A DNA stretch of 5,856 bases from Oscillospiraceae bacterium. Lineage in GTDB: Bacteria > Bacillota > Clostridia > Oscillospirales > Oscillospiraceae. The stretch is from contig JAITQY010000068.1 of NCBI GenBank assembly GCA_031288675.1, forward strand, positions 1 through 5,856, in the 5' to 3' direction. Position numbers and translations under genes: made by a program. Within the stretch, counting starts at the first letter, position 1. Each line of letters begins with the position of its first letter. Of the stretch, positions 4,275 to 5,856 are shown one piece after another. The notes under the pieces are model-generated. The model did not search any database. It had not been told where the DNA came from and worked only from the letters and a program-made list of their open reading frames with translations.

Positions 4275-5856
4275 TTACCTGCGTCTGCCATAATGACACG
4301 ATGCCATGCTCCTAAACGAAAGCCCAACACAGCGGACTTTGATCTGGCGTGGTGGACGCAAATAGAGACTATACGAACGCTCACCGGCAGCGAGAGAAAC
4401 GTTCGGCAAAGCTACGCCACCGCCTGACGGTGTGCTAATCTGACGCATTACGGAGTTGTTACCTTTTGTGAACTCAAACAGTATTTCAAGTTCATCGTCA
4501 CAGACATATACCGCCGTTAGGAACATCCTAAACAACTCTGCCTGATATTCCTTGTCCTCAATTTCTCCGTCGCGGAACGCTTCCAGAGCGGATAGAATGT
4601 CGTCCCGTGTGAATTCTTGGAGCGCGGCGCGTTCAAGGATGATTGAGCTGTTTAGGGCTTCCCTTTCCTCTTCCAGTTCAACAAGCCTGTCCTTTATCGT
4701 AGGTGTAAAGATTCCCTGCTCAATTGCGCTCATTGTATTCTTAATTGCTTTATTCACGTCTGCGAGCCGCGATGCAAGAATCTCCGCGTCCGACTGTTCG
4801 CGGCATTTTTTGGAATATTCCATAACGTTGTCCGCCATCCACTCTATGACGTCGTCGCGCATAATGTACTCGCGGATTACGGCGGTAACTTCGTTCTCAA
4901 TCCAATCTCTGCGGACGTGCTGCTTGTCGCAGGTTTTTTCAAGCCGCTTTTTCTGACAGTAATAATACGAATGGAGCTTACCTGTTTTGCTTGTCCCGGA
5001 TATGCCAACCATAGGGCTTTTACACTTCCCGCAAAACAACTTGCCTGTGAGAAGATAATCCCCGTTCTCACGGCGCCGTCCCTGTGGATTTTTCTTAGTT
5101 TTAAGTCTTTCCTGCACGGTTAAAAACAACTCCTTACTAACAATTTGCGGAACTCCGCCCTCAATCCTAATGTCACCGTATATGTATACCCCCGTATACC
5201 GTTCGTTACGGGCAATCTTCTGAACGCTGTCCTTGCCCCACTCTTTCCCGTGGCTTGTCTTGATTCCTCGTCGGTTTAGGTCGTTTCCAATATCAACAAA
5301 CGGCTCGTAATTTGCCAGCCGGACAAATATCTCGAGAACAATCGCAGCGTTTGGTTTGTCCAGCGCGTAACGGTTGTCCTCGCTTTTTTTATACCCAAGC
5401 GGTAGGTGTCCGTTAGTAATCATACAACGCAGAGCGTTGTCATACATCCCGCGCTTAATATCGTCCGACATATTTTCGCTGTAGAACTGGTTGACGTTCA
5501 TCATCGTCCGAAGCGCGAAGCGTCCTGCGGCATTATCGCCGAATTCCTCTTTGACGTAAACGATTCGGACGTCGTATTTGTCAAGCTTGTTTTCATAGCT
5601 CAGGGCGTGGAGCATATTTCGGGCAATGCGGCTTGACTTATATGTAAGAACAACCTGAAACTCGCGCCGTTCAGCCGCGCGTATCATTCTTTGAAAATCC
5701 GGACGCCTGTCCGTTTTTCCCGTGAGGTGTCGGTCGGCATAAACTACGGTGACAATCATATTATGCGCCTTTGCGTATTCCATACACTCCGCGACCTGTT
5801 GCTCAATACTCACGTCCTTTTGTGCGTGCGAACTGTACCGGGCATAGATTACGGCG
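4275..5856 (-). CDS. Large serine site-specific recombinase (5' end outside window)
   Basis: A large serine integrase/recombinase that cuts and rejoins DNA at attachment sites through a serine-DNA intermediate. The frame is open to the right edge; the first complete codon is 5855-5853 and 526 residues are visible, probably lacking only a few. Numbering from that codon, the catalytic motif is Y4-A-R6-Y-S8 with S8 the expected nucleophile, followed by 'SIEQQ' (16-20), 'YADRHLTG' (39-46), 'RRPDF' (50-54) and 'SSRIARN' (74-80). Then come the recombinase domain (about 150-250, 'PLGYKK', 'NERYTGVYIYG'), a zinc ribbon (about 268-321; C275, C278, C300, C309, 'FCGKC', 'YYYCQKK') and a coiled coil (about 355-416). 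A GTG at 5813 is only an internal codon: starting there would delete the nucleophile. The last 55 or so residues, from 'VMRQIS', are Arg/Ser-rich and look like an added tail. Such genes usually mark the end of an integrated element. Confidence 0.93.
   Translation of the reverse strand, partial: AVIYARYSSHAQKDVSIEQQVAECMEYAKAHNMIVTVVYADRHLTGKTDRRPDFQRMIRAAERREFQVVLTYKSSRIARNMLHALSYENKLDKYDVRIVYVKEEFGDNAAGRFALRTMMNVNQFYSENMSDDIKRGMYDNALRCMITNGHLPLGYKKSEDNRYALDKPNAAIVLEIFVRLANYEPFVDIGNDLNRRGIKTSHGKEWGKDSVQKIARNERYTGVYIYGDIRIEGGVPQIVSKELFLTVQERLKTKKNPQGRRRENGDYLLTGKLFCGKCKSPMVGISGTSKTGKLHSYYYCQKKRLEKTCDKQHVRRDWIENEVTAVIREYIMRDDVIEWMADNVMEYSKKCREQSDAEILASRLADVNKAIKNTMSAIEQGIFTPTIKDRLVELEEEREALNSSIILERAALQEFTRDDILSALEAFRDGEIEDKEYQAELFRMFLTAVYVCDDELEILFEFTKGNNSVMRQISTPSGGGVALPNVSLAAGERSYSLYLRPPRQIKVRCVGLSFRSMASCHYGRRR

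Overview
The window comes from a bacterium, most likely a member of the Bacillota class Clostridia. This is suggested by strong GGAGG-type ribosome binding sites on nearly every gene, two lipoprotein signal peptides with LSGC lipoboxes, a clostridial-type large serine recombinase, and a ZnuA-like protein of the 'FGDRFPFRYF' type that I associate with gut Clostridia. The taxonomic placement is an inference from gene style, not from a marker gene. All supported genes lie on the minus strand, so the window reads biologically from right to left.

Right part (about 4275-5856): a large serine site-specific recombinase whose first few codons lie beyond the right edge. The open frame continues past an internal GTG to the window end and there contains the catalytic YARYS motif, so the gene appears intact rather than a headless fragment. 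Its stop codon is followed by a likely intrinsic terminator (about 4227-4267) and a short AT-rich leader.

Middle and left part (1-4204): a tightly packed metal-uptake operon. In transcription order it has: a 169-aa protein with a C-terminal seven-cysteine module; a 91-aa protein that is essentially a second copy of that module; a 115-aa two-helix membrane protein with a His/Cys-rich outer loop; the substrate-binding lipoprotein ZnuA; the ATPase ZnuC; the permease ZnuB; and a second lipoprotein with a CCG motif that runs off the left edge. From znuA onward the genes are separated by 1 base or overlap by 8 and 4 bases, which implies translational coupling.

Together the right-hand lipoprotein, ATPase and permease form a zinc (or possibly manganese/iron) ABC importer. 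The membrane protein and the CCG lipoprotein look like envelope accessory factors. The two cysteine-module proteins are candidate cytoplasmic metal-handling or sensing partners. Less expected signals are a strong hairpin in front of znuA that buries its ribosome binding site, a smaller hairpin touching the znuC ribosome binding site, the duplicated cysteine module with exactly conserved spacing, and the position of a recombinase directly upstream of the operon. No RNA genes, CRISPR arrays or insertion sequences were seen. No stretch longer than 300 bases lacks a gene.
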